From: Lentisphaerales bacterium
GTDB taxonomy: Bacteria; Verrucomicrobiota; Lentisphaeria; Lentisphaerales; Lentisphaeraceae
DNA: 41,266 bases
Assembly (NCBI GenBank): GCA_022446985.1
Contig: JAKVBD010000044.1
Coordinates: forward strand, 1-41,266
Direction of reading: 5' to 3'
This document shows, piece by piece, positions 1 to 8,255 of the stretch. The translations under genes and the position numbers were made by a program. The notes beneath the pieces were generated by a model. That model was given only the letters and a program-made list of their open reading frames with translations. It did no database searches and was not told where the DNA came from. The first letter of the stretch is position 1; each line of letters opens with the position of its first letter.

Positions 1-534
1 AGCAGGTGCAGCAGGTGCAGCAGCAGGTGCAGCAGGTGCAGCAGCAGGTGCAGCAGGTGCAGCAGCAGGTGCAGCAGGTGCAGCAGCAGGTGCAGCAGCA
101 GGTGCAGCAGCAGGTGCGGCAGCTTGAGACATCACTTCTTGCTTAGTAGGAATTATAAATTCAGCAGAACAATCAGGGCATTCTACAACAGCACCGTAGT
201 ACTCATCGCCCATAATTGGAAAAGACCCTGAACACTTAACGCAAGATACAGTATTGTTGACTACAGTCGCCTTTGGAAGCTGTGGGACTGGAGCAGGTGC
301 CGGAGCATTTGTAGCAGCTTGAGGAGCGGCAGCCTGATCACCTCTTTTCTTCTGGTGCATACCCATGTTTTTACGCGAGAGAATAACCGTTCTGGTATCA
401 CCGAAATCGCTTTGTCCTCCAGCTGCTCCACCTCCTTGTAATCCTGAATTTCTAGAGGGGGCTACAGGGCGTGTTCCTGGTCTGGGGCCTCCTGGACGTG
501 GAGGGCGAGGAGGACGTGGGGCATTTAAACTCAT
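1..534 (-). CDS. Zinc-ribbon protein with Ala/Pro repeat tail (3' end outside window)
   Basis: This is a partial gene: 178 codons from the ATG at 534-532 to the window edge, with no stop. The first 45 residues are rich in Pro, Arg and Gly, a low-complexity and probably disordered segment. A CxxC pair at residues 98/101 and another at 119/122 form a zinc-ribbon knuckle. From about residue 136 the protein becomes repeats of AAAP and AAP. An SD-like GGAAAGG lies a few bases upstream of the start. I do not recognise a family. The mix of disordered Pro/Gly arm, small zinc ribbon and Ala/Pro linker resembles N-terminal portions of PVC zinc-ribbon proteins that continue into membrane or signalling domains, but the diagnostic part is missing. 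High local GC comes from the Pro/Gly/Ala codons and need not mean transfer. Confidence 0.7.
   Translation of the reverse strand, partial: MSLNAPRPPRPPRPGGPRPGTRPVAPSRNSGLQGGGAAGGQSDFGDTRTVILSRKNMGMHQKKRGDQAAAPQAATNAPAPAPVPQLPKATVVNNTVSCVKCSGSFPIMGDEYYGAVVECPDCSAEFIIPTKQEVMSQAAAPAAAPAAAPAAAPAAPAAAPAAPAAAPAAPAAAPAAPA
2..118. repeat. Short tandem repeat coding Ala/Pro tract
   Basis: The plus strand alternates 9-base GCAGGTGCA and 12-base GCAGCAGGTGCA units. Combined 21-base periods occupy 20-40, 41-61 and 62-82, followed by three 12-base units at 83-118 (the last with one changed base). All units are multiples of three, so copy-number changes keep the frame and only lengthen or shorten the Ala/Pro linker of the minus-strand gene. 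The near-identity of the units suggests recent expansion by slippage or unequal crossover. Confidence 0.9.
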
Positions 535-820
535 TTCTACCTTTCCGATTTATTTCATCAATAAGTGTGTAACAAATTCAACTATAACTGTTAAAAATGC
601 AGCTTCAAATACAATTAAACATTTTTGACTTAAGATGCCAATTCTGTCATTTCGATGATAGTTATGCAACTAAATATAATATTTTTTTCATTCTCAATCA
701 ATGAGAGATTCAAGAATACACAGAGATTAACAATATTTCATGATTCTTTTCAATCCCGGTTTAAGACAGTTAAGACAAGTGTAAGTTCAATAAAATAAAT
801 TTCCTTGAGGTTAATTAGCA

Positions 821-1543
821 ATGATAGCGCTTTTAGGGACAACGTCCCCATTTTATGCATTTGAACAAAGTGATTATTTTGGTCGAATCATAGTATTACT
901 TCTGATGTTCATCTCCATGATTTCTTGGTTTTTAATGATGGACAAGTGGCTTATGTTCAGACAAGCCAATAAACACACTCTTAATACACTTAAGCAATTA
1001 GAGGGAGCTAAATCTTTCTTATCTTTTGCTAATCGCTTTGACCAAAAATGCCCTATCGCCCGAGTTCACGAAAGTGGTTGTTCTCAACTTCGTTCACTTA
1101 TGAAGGCGGACAACTCCACCTTGCTAATTCACGCTGAACAAATGCGCCTTCCGAGACAACTTTCCTCAGTTGAATCCGAATCTGTAAGAAATGCTCTTGA
1201 GAGAACTGTTGCAGATGAAATAGCCATTTTAGAAGACAAAATGGGACTCATATCCACTGTTGTAGCAGCAAGCCCATTCTTTGGTCTTCTTGGCACTGTT
1301 TGGGGAGTAATGGGATCTTTTGCCGGCATGGCCGAAAAAGGCTCTGCCAATATTGCCGCAATTGCTCCAGGTATATCAGGGGCACTACTGACAACAGTGG
1401 CTGGCCTTTTAGTTGCAATACCATCCCTCATAGGCTTTAACCTGCTAGCCAACAAAGTTAGAAAGATCGTCAATGAAATGGATGGATTTGTCGACAATTT
1501 CATGGCTAACCTGACTCTTCACAAGGTAAAGAAGAATGGCTAG
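821..1543 (+). CDS. tolQ: TolQ/ExbB-type proton channel subunit
   Basis: Inner-membrane subunit of a proton-driven motor that energises an outer-membrane or envelope process. The 240 residues match the family length. One transmembrane helix lies at about residues 20-42, then a cytoplasmic loop, then two helices near 145-170 and 185-212 carrying the family signature: SPFFGLLGTVWGVMGSF followed by PGISGALLTT. The next two genes encode the ExbD/TolR and TonB/TolA-like partners, and all three overlap as one operon. A GAGG element sits about 12 bases before the ATG. Tol and Exb versions cannot be told apart securely from this protein alone. The lysine-rich coiled-coil partner favours Tol, but no tolB or pal is in view. 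Confidence 0.9.
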   Translation: MIALLGTTSPFYAFEQSDYFGRIIVLLLMFISMISWFLMMDKWLMFRQANKHTLNTLKQLEGAKSFLSFANRFDQKCPIARVHESGCSQLRSLMKADNSTLLIHAEQMRLPRQLSSVESESVRNALERTVADEIAILEDKMGLISTVVAASPFFGLLGTVWGVMGSFAGMAEKGSANIAAIAPGISGALLTTVAGLLVAIPSLIGFNLLANKVRKIVNEMDGFVDNFMANLTLHKVKKNG

Positions 1544-1928
1544 GCGCAACCGCGAGCATAATCTTTTAACCAACATAGATGTCACACCACTCGTTGACCT
1601 CACCTTCATACTTCTCATTGTCTTTATGGTTACCGCTCCTGCTATGGAAAGCCGAGTGCAACTTCCTACTATGACAGCAGATGAAAAGCAAACGAAGCTT
1701 GAAAATGTGATCATTTCTCTCGATGACCGTGGCAACATATACATTGACCGCGATCTCGTTACTTTTTCTGATCTAGCAAATGTTTTACAAGGTATAAACA
1801 GAGATGGGAAAAGCTTTTCAATTCGTGCAGACGAAAGTCGAGCTTATGGAGAAGTCATTAACCTCATGCGCATTGTTAAAGGCGCAGGCATCGAAAATGT
1901 CGACCTTATCACTTTAAATGAACAATAA
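1536..1928 (+). CDS. tolR: TolR/ExbD-type motor subunit
   Basis: Partner of the TolQ/ExbB channel: a short cytoplasmic N-terminus, one transmembrane helix and a periplasmic domain. The family hallmark is visible as NIDVTPLVDLTFILLIVF, with Asp21 in the place of the proton-carrying Asp (TolR Asp23/ExbD Asp25 in E. coli). The helix spans about residues 20-37 and the remaining 90 residues form the periplasmic fold. Length (130) is normal. The ATG overlaps the end of the upstream gene by 8 bases, and the stop overlaps the next gene by 11 bases, so translational coupling is likely. Confidence 0.92.
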   Translation: MARRNREHNLLTNIDVTPLVDLTFILLIVFMVTAPAMESRVQLPTMTADEKQTKLENVIISLDDRGNIYIDRDLVTFSDLANVLQGINRDGKSFSIRADESRAYGEVINLMRIVKGAGIENVDLITLNEQ

Positions 1929-2796
1929 GCGCCCACAACTCCCCCTTTTCATAATTGCTTTCATGGGTCATGTCTTGGCCTTGTTCATACTTTGGCTGGT
2001 AATAAACCGTGAAGATGTTCAAGAGCCTGTTTTTGAAAAAGTCATAAGTGTAAGACTAACTCAAAATGCTACGTCTCATCTACCTCCAATCAATCAAGCT
2101 CAACGCGACAAAATTGCAGAAGAAAAACGCCAAAAAGAAGAAGCTGAAAGACAACGCCAGGAAGCAATAAAACAAGCTGAACAAAAAAAGCGCGACGATG
2201 CCAGGCGTAAAAAAGAACTTGAACAAAAACGAGCAGATGATAAGAAAAAGGCCGACAATCAAAAGAAGCTTAACGAAGCTCAGAAAAAGAAAGAAACTGA
2301 TTTAAGAAAGAAAAAAGCTGCAGTGGATGCCAAGAAAAAGGCAGAAACTGACCGCAAAAAGAAAGCCGAGGCATATAAACGAAAAAAAGCTGAAGCCGAT
2401 CGTAAAAAGAAGGCTGCAGATGCCAAGAGAAGAGCTGAAGAAGCTGCCAGACAAAAAGCTCAGGCTGAAGCAAGCCGTAGACGTCAAACAAGCCTTGGTA
2501 AAAGTGCTAATGCTGAGATAAGCAGTCGAGTTCAAAAAGAGTGGAACATGCTTTTATTCACTATCATTCAAAGGCCTGACCCGAATGATTTTGTCAAAAT
2601 TCAAATTACGGTTTCTAAAAGCGGAAAAGTTATATCTGCGAAAATTACGCAACGGGCTAAAAGTCAGACCTTGAACTCCAACGCTCAAACTTTATTCAAA
2701 AAAATAACATCATCTTCGTTTAGATTCCCTCCTTTTCATCGGGACTACAGCAAGTCATCTATAACGGTAGAATACCGTTTGCGGGCAACTGATTAG
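1918..2796 (+). CDS. tolA: TolA/TonB-like periplasm-spanning protein
   Basis: Third motor component, transmitting force across the periplasm. A short cytoplasmic start is followed by a transmembrane anchor at about residues 9-28. Residues 60-190 are an almost uninterrupted Lys/Glu/Ala/Arg helix with recurring KKKAE-type repeats, typical of TolA domain II. About 95 C-terminal residues form a TonB/TolA-like globular domain, with a predicted pattern of KIQITVSKSGKV followed by hydrophobic strands. No Pro-Glu/Pro-Lys spacer as in TonB is present, which favours TolA. It overlaps the tolR-like gene by 11 bases. A low-confidence point is whether the outer partner is Pal or a TonB-dependent receptor, as neither is in the window. 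Confidence 0.8.
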   Translation: MNNKRPQLPLFIIAFMGHVLALFILWLVINREDVQEPVFEKVISVRLTQNATSHLPPINQAQRDKIAEEKRQKEEAERQRQEAIKQAEQKKRDDARRKKELEQKRADDKKKADNQKKLNEAQKKKETDLRKKKAAVDAKKKAETDRKKKAEAYKRKKAEADRKKKAADAKRRAEEAARQKAQAEASRRRQTSLGKSANAEISSRVQKEWNMLLFTIIQRPDPNDFVKIQITVSKSGKVISAKITQRAKSQTLNSNAQTLFKKITSSSFRFPPFHRDYSKSSITVEYRLRATD

Positions 2797-2884
2797 TATT
2801 AATATCAAAATTTTCTTACACTCAACAGGTTTCAGGCCTGCAAAAAAGCATTATGATTAATAATGAAGATATTCAGGAAAATTA

Positions 2885-4165
2885 ATGTTCGAGATTAGAG
2901 AAAAGCCACAGAAAGTAGAAAGAGCCTTTTTAGTAGGGATACAATTTCAAGATCAAACAGAAGAACGAGCCCAGGAATTACTCCATGAGCTGGAGGAACT
3001 CAGCGATACTTTTGGAGTTAAAACAGTCGGCAGTATCATAGTCAAACTTTCAAAAAGTCAGGCTCGCTTTCTATGCGGCACAGGTAAAACAGCTGAAATT
3101 ATCGAAAAATGCCGTGAAGTCGATGCCGACGTAATCATCTTTGACGAAGCTCTTACTCCATCTCAACAACGCAACTGGGAACGCGAAACAAAAAATATCT
3201 TAGTCATTGACCGTCGCGAAATTATTCTGGATATCTTTGCAGATAGAGCAACGACTAAGGAAGCAAACCTACAAATTGAACTTGCCAGAGCTGAGTACGA
3301 CTTACCTAGACTGGCGAGAGCCTGGACTCACCTATCCCGTCAGCGCGGTGCTACTATGCAGAGAGGTGAAGGTGAAAGACAGCTAGAGCTTGACCGTAGA
3401 ATGATTCGCAAGCGTATCCAACAGCTTCACCAGGAACTTAAGAAAGTTCGCAAACAACGTGCGACTCAACGAAAACAACGTAGAAAGCGCCCTGTGCCAA
3501 ATGCAGCAATTGTTGGTTATACAAATGCTGGTAAATCCTCTCTACTGAACCTTCTCACACACTCTGAAGTCTTAGCGGATGACAAACTATTTGCAACACT
3601 CGACCCAACCACTCGAAAAATCGAACTATCCAACAATCAACCGCTTCTATTAACGGACACAGTGGGATTCATCCGTAAATTGCCACACGATTTAGTCGAA
3701 GCTTTTAAAGCAACACTCGAAGAAGCTGTTTTAGCTGACTTTTTAATTCACGTAATCGATGCCAGTAACGAAGACGCTGAAGAACACATCATTGCCACAA
3801 ATACAGTTTTAAGTGAACTTGGTGCCGACAAAAAACGCACAATTACTATTTTTAATAAAATCGATAAAGTCGAAGATCAAAGAGTTTTAACAAGACTACG
3901 GTCATTAATTCCAGATTCTCACTTCATCTCTGTTAAAGACACCTCGGGTATTGACAGACTAATTAAAGATATGGAAGATATTCTAGAAGAAGATCTGGAT
4001 CAAACGGAGCTGGAAATCCCAGCCGAAAGGTACGACATAATTGCTCTACTGCATAGAACCAGTCACATCTTCGAAGAAGAATTCAAAGGGAATACAGTAA
4101 ACATTAGAGCGTCAGTACCGGCAAATATACATGGACAAATCAAATCCTTCATCGTCACAGCCTGA
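2885..4165 (+). CDS. hflX: HflX ribosome-associated GTPase
   Basis: HflX binds the 50S subunit and splits or rescues stalled ribosomes. The 426 residues show the HflX N-terminal domain (residues 1-110), the glycine/arginine-containing linker RQRGATMQRGEGE, a long basic coiled coil (170-203), then the GTPase: G1 GYTNAGKSS at 211-219, G3 DTVGF at 258-262, and G4 NKID near 325. The G2/G3 stretch FATLDPTTRKI is characteristic of the family. An AGGA Shine-Dalgarno lies 6 bases before the ATG. The 3' end overlaps the following kinase gene by 35 bases, in another frame. No hfq is adjacent. Confidence 0.96.
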   Translation: MFEIREKPQKVERAFLVGIQFQDQTEERAQELLHELEELSDTFGVKTVGSIIVKLSKSQARFLCGTGKTAEIIEKCREVDADVIIFDEALTPSQQRNWERETKNILVIDRREIILDIFADRATTKEANLQIELARAEYDLPRLARAWTHLSRQRGATMQRGEGERQLELDRRMIRKRIQQLHQELKKVRKQRATQRKQRRKRPVPNAAIVGYTNAGKSSLLNLLTHSEVLADDKLFATLDPTTRKIELSNNQPLLLTDTVGFIRKLPHDLVEAFKATLEEAVLADFLIHVIDASNEDAEEHIIATNTVLSELGADKKRTITIFNKIDKVEDQRVLTRLRSLIPDSHFISVKDTSGIDRLIKDMEDILEEDLDQTELEIPAERYDIIALLHRTSHIFEEEFKGNTVNIRASVPANIHGQIKSFIVTA

Positions 4166-6053
4166 GTCTACAAATAAACCAGATCCAGGTTTTAAATTCT
4201 CCATCAAAGAGAAATTACTAAAAGAGCTTAATTGTACTGACTCTACCTCATTTGATGCACGCGACACAACCAACTTTGATATGGTCACGCACATTCAACA
4301 AAGTAAGCCTCGTGAAAAACTAATTCCTGATGACATTCAGGTTACTCTTAAGACTGATAATAATGACATCCTGAAAAACAGCTCTGGTAGCCTGGATAAA
4401 AAGTTTTCTGTAGATATTTCAGACCGTTACTCACAATCTGCTACCGTTGGTCAAGGTGGCATGGGGGTTATACGATCAGTCACAGATAAAAACCTCAAAC
4501 GAACCCTGGCTATGAAAATCCTCTCCACAAAGTTTATTGGAGACGAAAACATAGCAAATGCCTTTATAGAAGAAGCTAGAATCACTGCACGGCTTCAACA
4601 TCCCAATATCATCCCTGTTCACGACATTGGCCAAAATAGCGAAGATAACAGTTATTTTTACACAATGAAATTAGTCGATGGTCAATCTCTACAGGACATC
4701 ATCGACAAGCTTAATGAAGGCGACCTGGACTATAAGAAAAAGTATAACATCTTTACTTTACTGAACATATTCCGCAAAGTTTGCGATGCAGTTTCATATG
4801 CGCACTCTAAAGGAGTTATTCACAGAGACATCAAACCTGGTAATGTTATGGTCGGCCCTTTCGGTGAAGTTCTACTTCTTGATTGGGGTCTTGCGAAATA
4901 CAGCGGCAAAGAAGAAGGAACAGAGAAAGTATCAATCAAGGAACAACTTTCTGAAACCAATATTGATACACCTCTGATGACCATGGACGGTATTATTAAA
5001 GGCAGCTTAGCCTACCTCTCACCAGAACAAGCCACTGGAGAGATCAAAGAGATAGATAATCAAACAGATGTATTTCTTCTTGGTGCCACTCTATATCATA
5101 TGCTCACTCTTACAGCGCCCTACACTAGTAAAAATATGGTAGAGATAATCTATAAAGCCGAAAATGGCCACTTTACTCATCCTAATGAAACTGAGCATGG
5201 TAGCCGTATCCCAGAAGCTATAGTCAACCTGATTATTAAAGCTATGTCACTTGATAAAGCGACCCGCTTTCAAAATGTTGAAGAAATGATCACCAAACTC
5301 ACTGACTATATTGAGGCTAGGAATGTCAGTGACTATCGGGTTTACAACAAAGGCGATCAACTCATTTCTGTAAATGACCTTGGTGAAGACACCTTCATTA
5401 TCATTTCCGGAAAAGTAGAAATTTCTAGAATAATTGACGGTAAGTCTACTGTTGTCGAAACATTGGAGTCTGGTGCTGTCTTTGGAGAGTTGGCACCACT
5501 AACCCATAGCCTTCGCTCTGCAACGGCTACTGCAATTGGTAAAGTTGAAGTCATGATTATCTCAAAACAACTCATGTTTGATGAATTGCGCAAACTGCCG
5601 CCGTGGCTTGAAAAAATTGTTTTCAACCTTGCTGGTAAAGTAAATTCTATGAATGACAGTATTCATCCGTTTTTACTTTCAAACTGCAGTCTACCTGTTC
5701 TAAAACAGCTTCTTTATCTATTCAACCTGGTAAACACCAACGCAGATCACAAAAAAACCGTATCCATAGAGTACTTAGGAATTATTCATGAAATAAGTCA
5801 GAACCTTGGACTTTCTGCGGTAAGAATCGAAGAAGTTATTGATGTACTCATTGAATTTAAATTTGCTATCAGAGAAAATAATGGACGCTTAAGCATAGCA
5901 AACTTAGCTAATCTTCAAGACTTAATTACTTACATAAAGAGAGAGCAGAATATCACAGAGGGTGTTGACTACACAGCAGTAAAAATTGACATACAAAAAG
6001 TCCCTATTCTTGATAACATCTATCAAAGAATGGCGAAGCTACGCTACGAATAA
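4131..6053 (+). CDS. Ser/Thr protein kinase fused to CRP-like cNMP-binding and winged-helix module
   Basis: A 640-residue cytoplasmic protein without membrane segments. After a 95-residue polar N-terminus comes a Hanks-type kinase: glycine loop GQGGMG at 107-112, Lys129, Glu148, HRD at 231-233 with Asp233 and Asn238, and DWG at 251-253 in place of DFG. All catalytic residues are present, so it should be active. Residues about 400-505 form a cyclic-nucleotide-binding domain with the phosphate-binding cassette pattern FGELAPL..LRSATA. Next come a long helix resembling the CRP dimerisation helix and, at about 555-625, a winged-helix-like segment (HEISQNLGLS...VLIEFKFAIRENNGRLSI). The DNA-binding assignment is inference from pattern. 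The start overlaps hflX by 35 bases and has no clear SD, so translation may be coupled. A later start at Met51 would also keep every domain. Confidence 0.85.
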   Translation: MDKSNPSSSQPESTNKPDPGFKFSIKEKLLKELNCTDSTSFDARDTTNFDMVTHIQQSKPREKLIPDDIQVTLKTDNNDILKNSSGSLDKKFSVDISDRYSQSATVGQGGMGVIRSVTDKNLKRTLAMKILSTKFIGDENIANAFIEEARITARLQHPNIIPVHDIGQNSEDNSYFYTMKLVDGQSLQDIIDKLNEGDLDYKKKYNIFTLLNIFRKVCDAVSYAHSKGVIHRDIKPGNVMVGPFGEVLLLDWGLAKYSGKEEGTEKVSIKEQLSETNIDTPLMTMDGIIKGSLAYLSPEQATGEIKEIDNQTDVFLLGATLYHMLTLTAPYTSKNMVEIIYKAENGHFTHPNETEHGSRIPEAIVNLIIKAMSLDKATRFQNVEEMITKLTDYIEARNVSDYRVYNKGDQLISVNDLGEDTFIIISGKVEISRIIDGKSTVVETLESGAVFGELAPLTHSLRSATATAIGKVEVMIISKQLMFDELRKLPPWLEKIVFNLAGKVNSMNDSIHPFLLSNCSLPVLKQLLYLFNLVNTNADHKKTVSIEYLGIIHEISQNLGLSAVRIEEVIDVLIEFKFAIRENNGRLSIANLANLQDLITYIKREQNITEGVDYTAVKIDIQKVPILDNIYQRMAKLRYE

Positions 6054-6059
6054 GCTTAA

Positions 6060-6893
6060 TTAGCCTTTTTCGGCAATCAACCTTGTCGACTCATCCTGAA
6101 GCCAGGAATTGTAACGCGTAAGCATGTCCTCTTCCCAACGCTTGCGCTCATTTGAACAGATCTTTCGCTTTTCCTTCAGATCGTCGCTCTGCAGTTCATC
6201 TTCTTTCTTCTGCTCAATCTCCTGTCGCTTAGCTGCAGCTTTACTAAACAGCTCACTATTCGAATTCTCTTCATTGCTTTCTACTGCAACTCCACTACCT
6301 CTTTGCCGACCTTTCTCAAAAGCTGTTTGTGGATCAAGCAAAAGATTATAAAACATTTTCATATCAAGCAAATGTACTTCCGAAGTCTTAATCTTCTTAT
6401 CCAGGTAAATTCGATTTGCCTGAATAGCAATTAGTGAAGCCAACATCATCATCACACTTAAATTCACCATCAACAAGAAACTCGCACCAACAAGGTGAAA
6501 TACCGCAGCCAGCCCCCAAAAAGCTATAAGATACATCTCAAACGGAAAAACCCTCAATCGCTCAATACTACCAGCTACACGCTGGTCAACTTTAGGACCA
6601 AAGCTCGGAAGCCTCTGCTCATTTGTATAAAGAAGGCCCATAATTAGGGTAAGAGCGATGGCCAACATTATCGTCACAAAAGGCATACCGGCAGCAATAA
6701 CTAAAGATAAAAAAAAACTTCCAAGCAGACCTGGCTCTAAAGTCTTAAAATCACCATCTTGTTGTTGGTAAGCTGCTGGAAGAAGAGTTAATACTCGACC
6801 ACAACCAGAACAAACTATCTCTTTTTTGACTTTACCCGGTTTAACTGAAATTTGGGTTTCACAATATGGGCAGTTGCCATCAACTATCTTCAT
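6060..6893 (-). CDS. Zinc-ribbon membrane protein of a kinase operon
   Basis: Unrecognised 277-residue protein. The N-terminus carries a zinc ribbon with CxxC at 8/11 and 28/31. Hydrophobic blocks at about 52-90 and 116-163 are each long enough for two membrane helices, so probably four in all. The C-terminal 100 residues are highly charged and predicted coiled, cytoplasmic if the helix number is even. It is the last gene of a minus-strand operon: its ATG overlaps the upstream kinase gene by 14 bases. That placement makes it a plausible substrate, anchor or output of the kinase, but this is inference. It ends 6 bases from the stop of the convergent kinase-CRP gene, and no terminator is visible between them. 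Confidence 0.8.
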   Translation of the reverse strand: MKIVDGNCPYCETQISVKPGKVKKEIVCSGCGRVLTLLPAAYQQQDGDFKTLEPGLLGSFFLSLVIAAGMPFVTIMLAIALTLIMGLLYTNEQRLPSFGPKVDQRVAGSIERLRVFPFEMYLIAFWGLAAVFHLVGASFLLMVNLSVMMMLASLIAIQANRIYLDKKIKTSEVHLLDMKMFYNLLLDPQTAFEKGRQRGSGVAVESNEENSNSELFSKAAAKRQEIEQKKEDELQSDDLKEKRKICSNERKRWEEDMLTRYNSWLQDESTRLIAEKG

Positions 6894-8253
6894 TATTCAT
6901 TCCCTTTTTATACTGTTCAATAGCATCATTTTCGATCATTTGTCGTTCTACATCTTGAATACCCAGGCGATCTGATGCCTTCTTCAAGTATTCTTTTTCT
7001 TTATCAGACAAATGACCATCCCCTGCCATTACTGTAACAGTTGCCTGGTACTCTTCTAAGATTTCCAGAGAAGTAAGTGACATTTCACTACGAATTTTAT
7101 TTTCCATAGCTCTCGCTCTCTCAGGGCTGACCTTCAAGCGTTCTGCACGTTTATTCACTTCACGACGCTCTGCTGGCGACATGGCTCCATCAACTAACAA
7201 AAGTCGCATCACATCTTCTAAAAGAGCTTCCGATGAAGTAAAAAGCATGTCTTGATAATCACCTTTTTCCTCTTCTTCATCTCTTAAGACTGAAAGTTGA
7301 CTTAATTCACCCAACACTTCATTTGCCGAACTGAAGCGATCATCGCGCTCAAATGCAAGCATCTTAGTTACTATCTGCTCCAGCTCCTTAGAAACTTCCG
7401 GATTAAGCTCCCTAATTGGAGTATAGTCTTTCCCCTTGACGATATTTATTGTCTCTTCAAAGGACAGACCTTTAGGAATTTTATATACCCTTTGACCTGT
7501 TAGCATTTCGTATAAAATCGCTCCAGTCGAGTATAGGTCTGCACGATTATCAATTTTCTTTGACCCCTTCAACTGCTCTGGAGCCATATAAGAAGGAGTT
7601 CCTACTGGGTTATACTCACCCGGGCCGGCAACTCCACCTTCAGATTTAGGTAAATGTGCGATACCGAAGTCAGATATTTTAGGACGCCCTTTCGGATCAA
7701 ATAAGATATTTTCTGGTTTAATATCGCGGTGAATAACTTTCATGCGGTGAGCAACGGACAAACCATCCAAAATACCTTTGATAATTTTTACGGCATCTTT
7801 CTCGGGAAAAAGCCCCTGCTCCTGAATCCTCAAAGCCAGGTTACCTTCAGCAAGATATTCCATAACAATGCAAGCACAGTTGGAATGCTCTTCGACATTG
7901 TAAATAATTACGATATTTTCATGATCCAATTGCCCTGCTATACGGGCTTCTTGTATAAAATGTTCGTAGATTACTTCATGAGATTTAAGAGCGGTATTGA
8001 GGACTTTCAGAGCGACTAAACGGCCAATTATTATATCTCTTGACAGAAATACACTACCATAACCACCGAAACCCAGCAAACGCTGAATGCTGTACCTTTT
8101 AAGCAAAGAGTCAGGAAGAACCAGCCCTTTGCCTGAGATGACATCCTCATCTGTCATCAGAGTAGTTTCACTACCTTTGACAGCTTTAAACTCTATACCT
8201 AGCAGGGAAAGAAGCCTTTTAGATATCTTCTTACCCTTTTTATTTGGATTCAT
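6880..8253 (-). CDS. Ser/Thr protein kinase with TerB-like C-terminal region
   Basis: A soluble 457-residue Hanks-type kinase. Residues 55-320 hold the catalytic domain: glycine loop GFGGYG at 61-66, Lys83, HRDIKPEN with Asp177 and Asn182, canonical DFG at 195-197, and APE at 224-226. It should be active. The tail (about 340-445) contains two helical repeats, each with an acidic turn followed by a helix start (VDGAMSPAERRE near 354 and GDGHLSDKEKEY near 411). This is the pattern of TerB-like/EF-hand-mimicking helical domains. There is no transmembrane segment, although the downstream operon partner is membrane-bound. The gene starts 2 bases after the stop of the TPR gene and overlaps the next gene by 14 bases, so the three are tightly coupled. 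Confidence 0.92.
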   Translation of the reverse strand: MNPNKKGKKISKRLLSLLGIEFKAVKGSETTLMTDEDVISGKGLVLPDSLLKRYSIQRLLGFGGYGSVFLSRDIIIGRLVALKVLNTALKSHEVIYEHFIQEARIAGQLDHENIVIIYNVEEHSNCACIVMEYLAEGNLALRIQEQGLFPEKDAVKIIKGILDGLSVAHRMKVIHRDIKPENILFDPKGRPKISDFGIAHLPKSEGGVAGPGEYNPVGTPSYMAPEQLKGSKKIDNRADLYSTGAILYEMLTGQRVYKIPKGLSFEETINIVKGKDYTPIRELNPEVSKELEQIVTKMLAFERDDRFSSANEVLGELSQLSVLRDEEEEKGDYQDMLFTSSEALLEDVMRLLLVDGAMSPAERREVNKRAERLKVSPERARAMENKIRSEMSLTSLEILEEYQATVTVMAGDGHLSDKEKEYLKKASDRLGIQDVERQMIENDAIEQYKKGMNNEDS

Positions 8254-8255
8254 AA

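Noticed and set aside
365..628. Plus-strand open frame of 87 codons, GC- and Gly/Pro-rich
   Set aside because: It is the complement of the zinc-ribbon gene on the minus strand, which has metal motifs, an SD and a consistent low-complexity pattern.
761..778. Direct repeat TTAAGACAG/TTAAGACAA before the tolQ-like gene
   Set aside because: Two copies only, with no well-placed -10, so neither promoter nor binding site can be supported.
2797..2884. Hairpin-like CAGG...CCTG before hflX considered as terminator
   Set aside because: The stem is only four pairs and no T-run follows.
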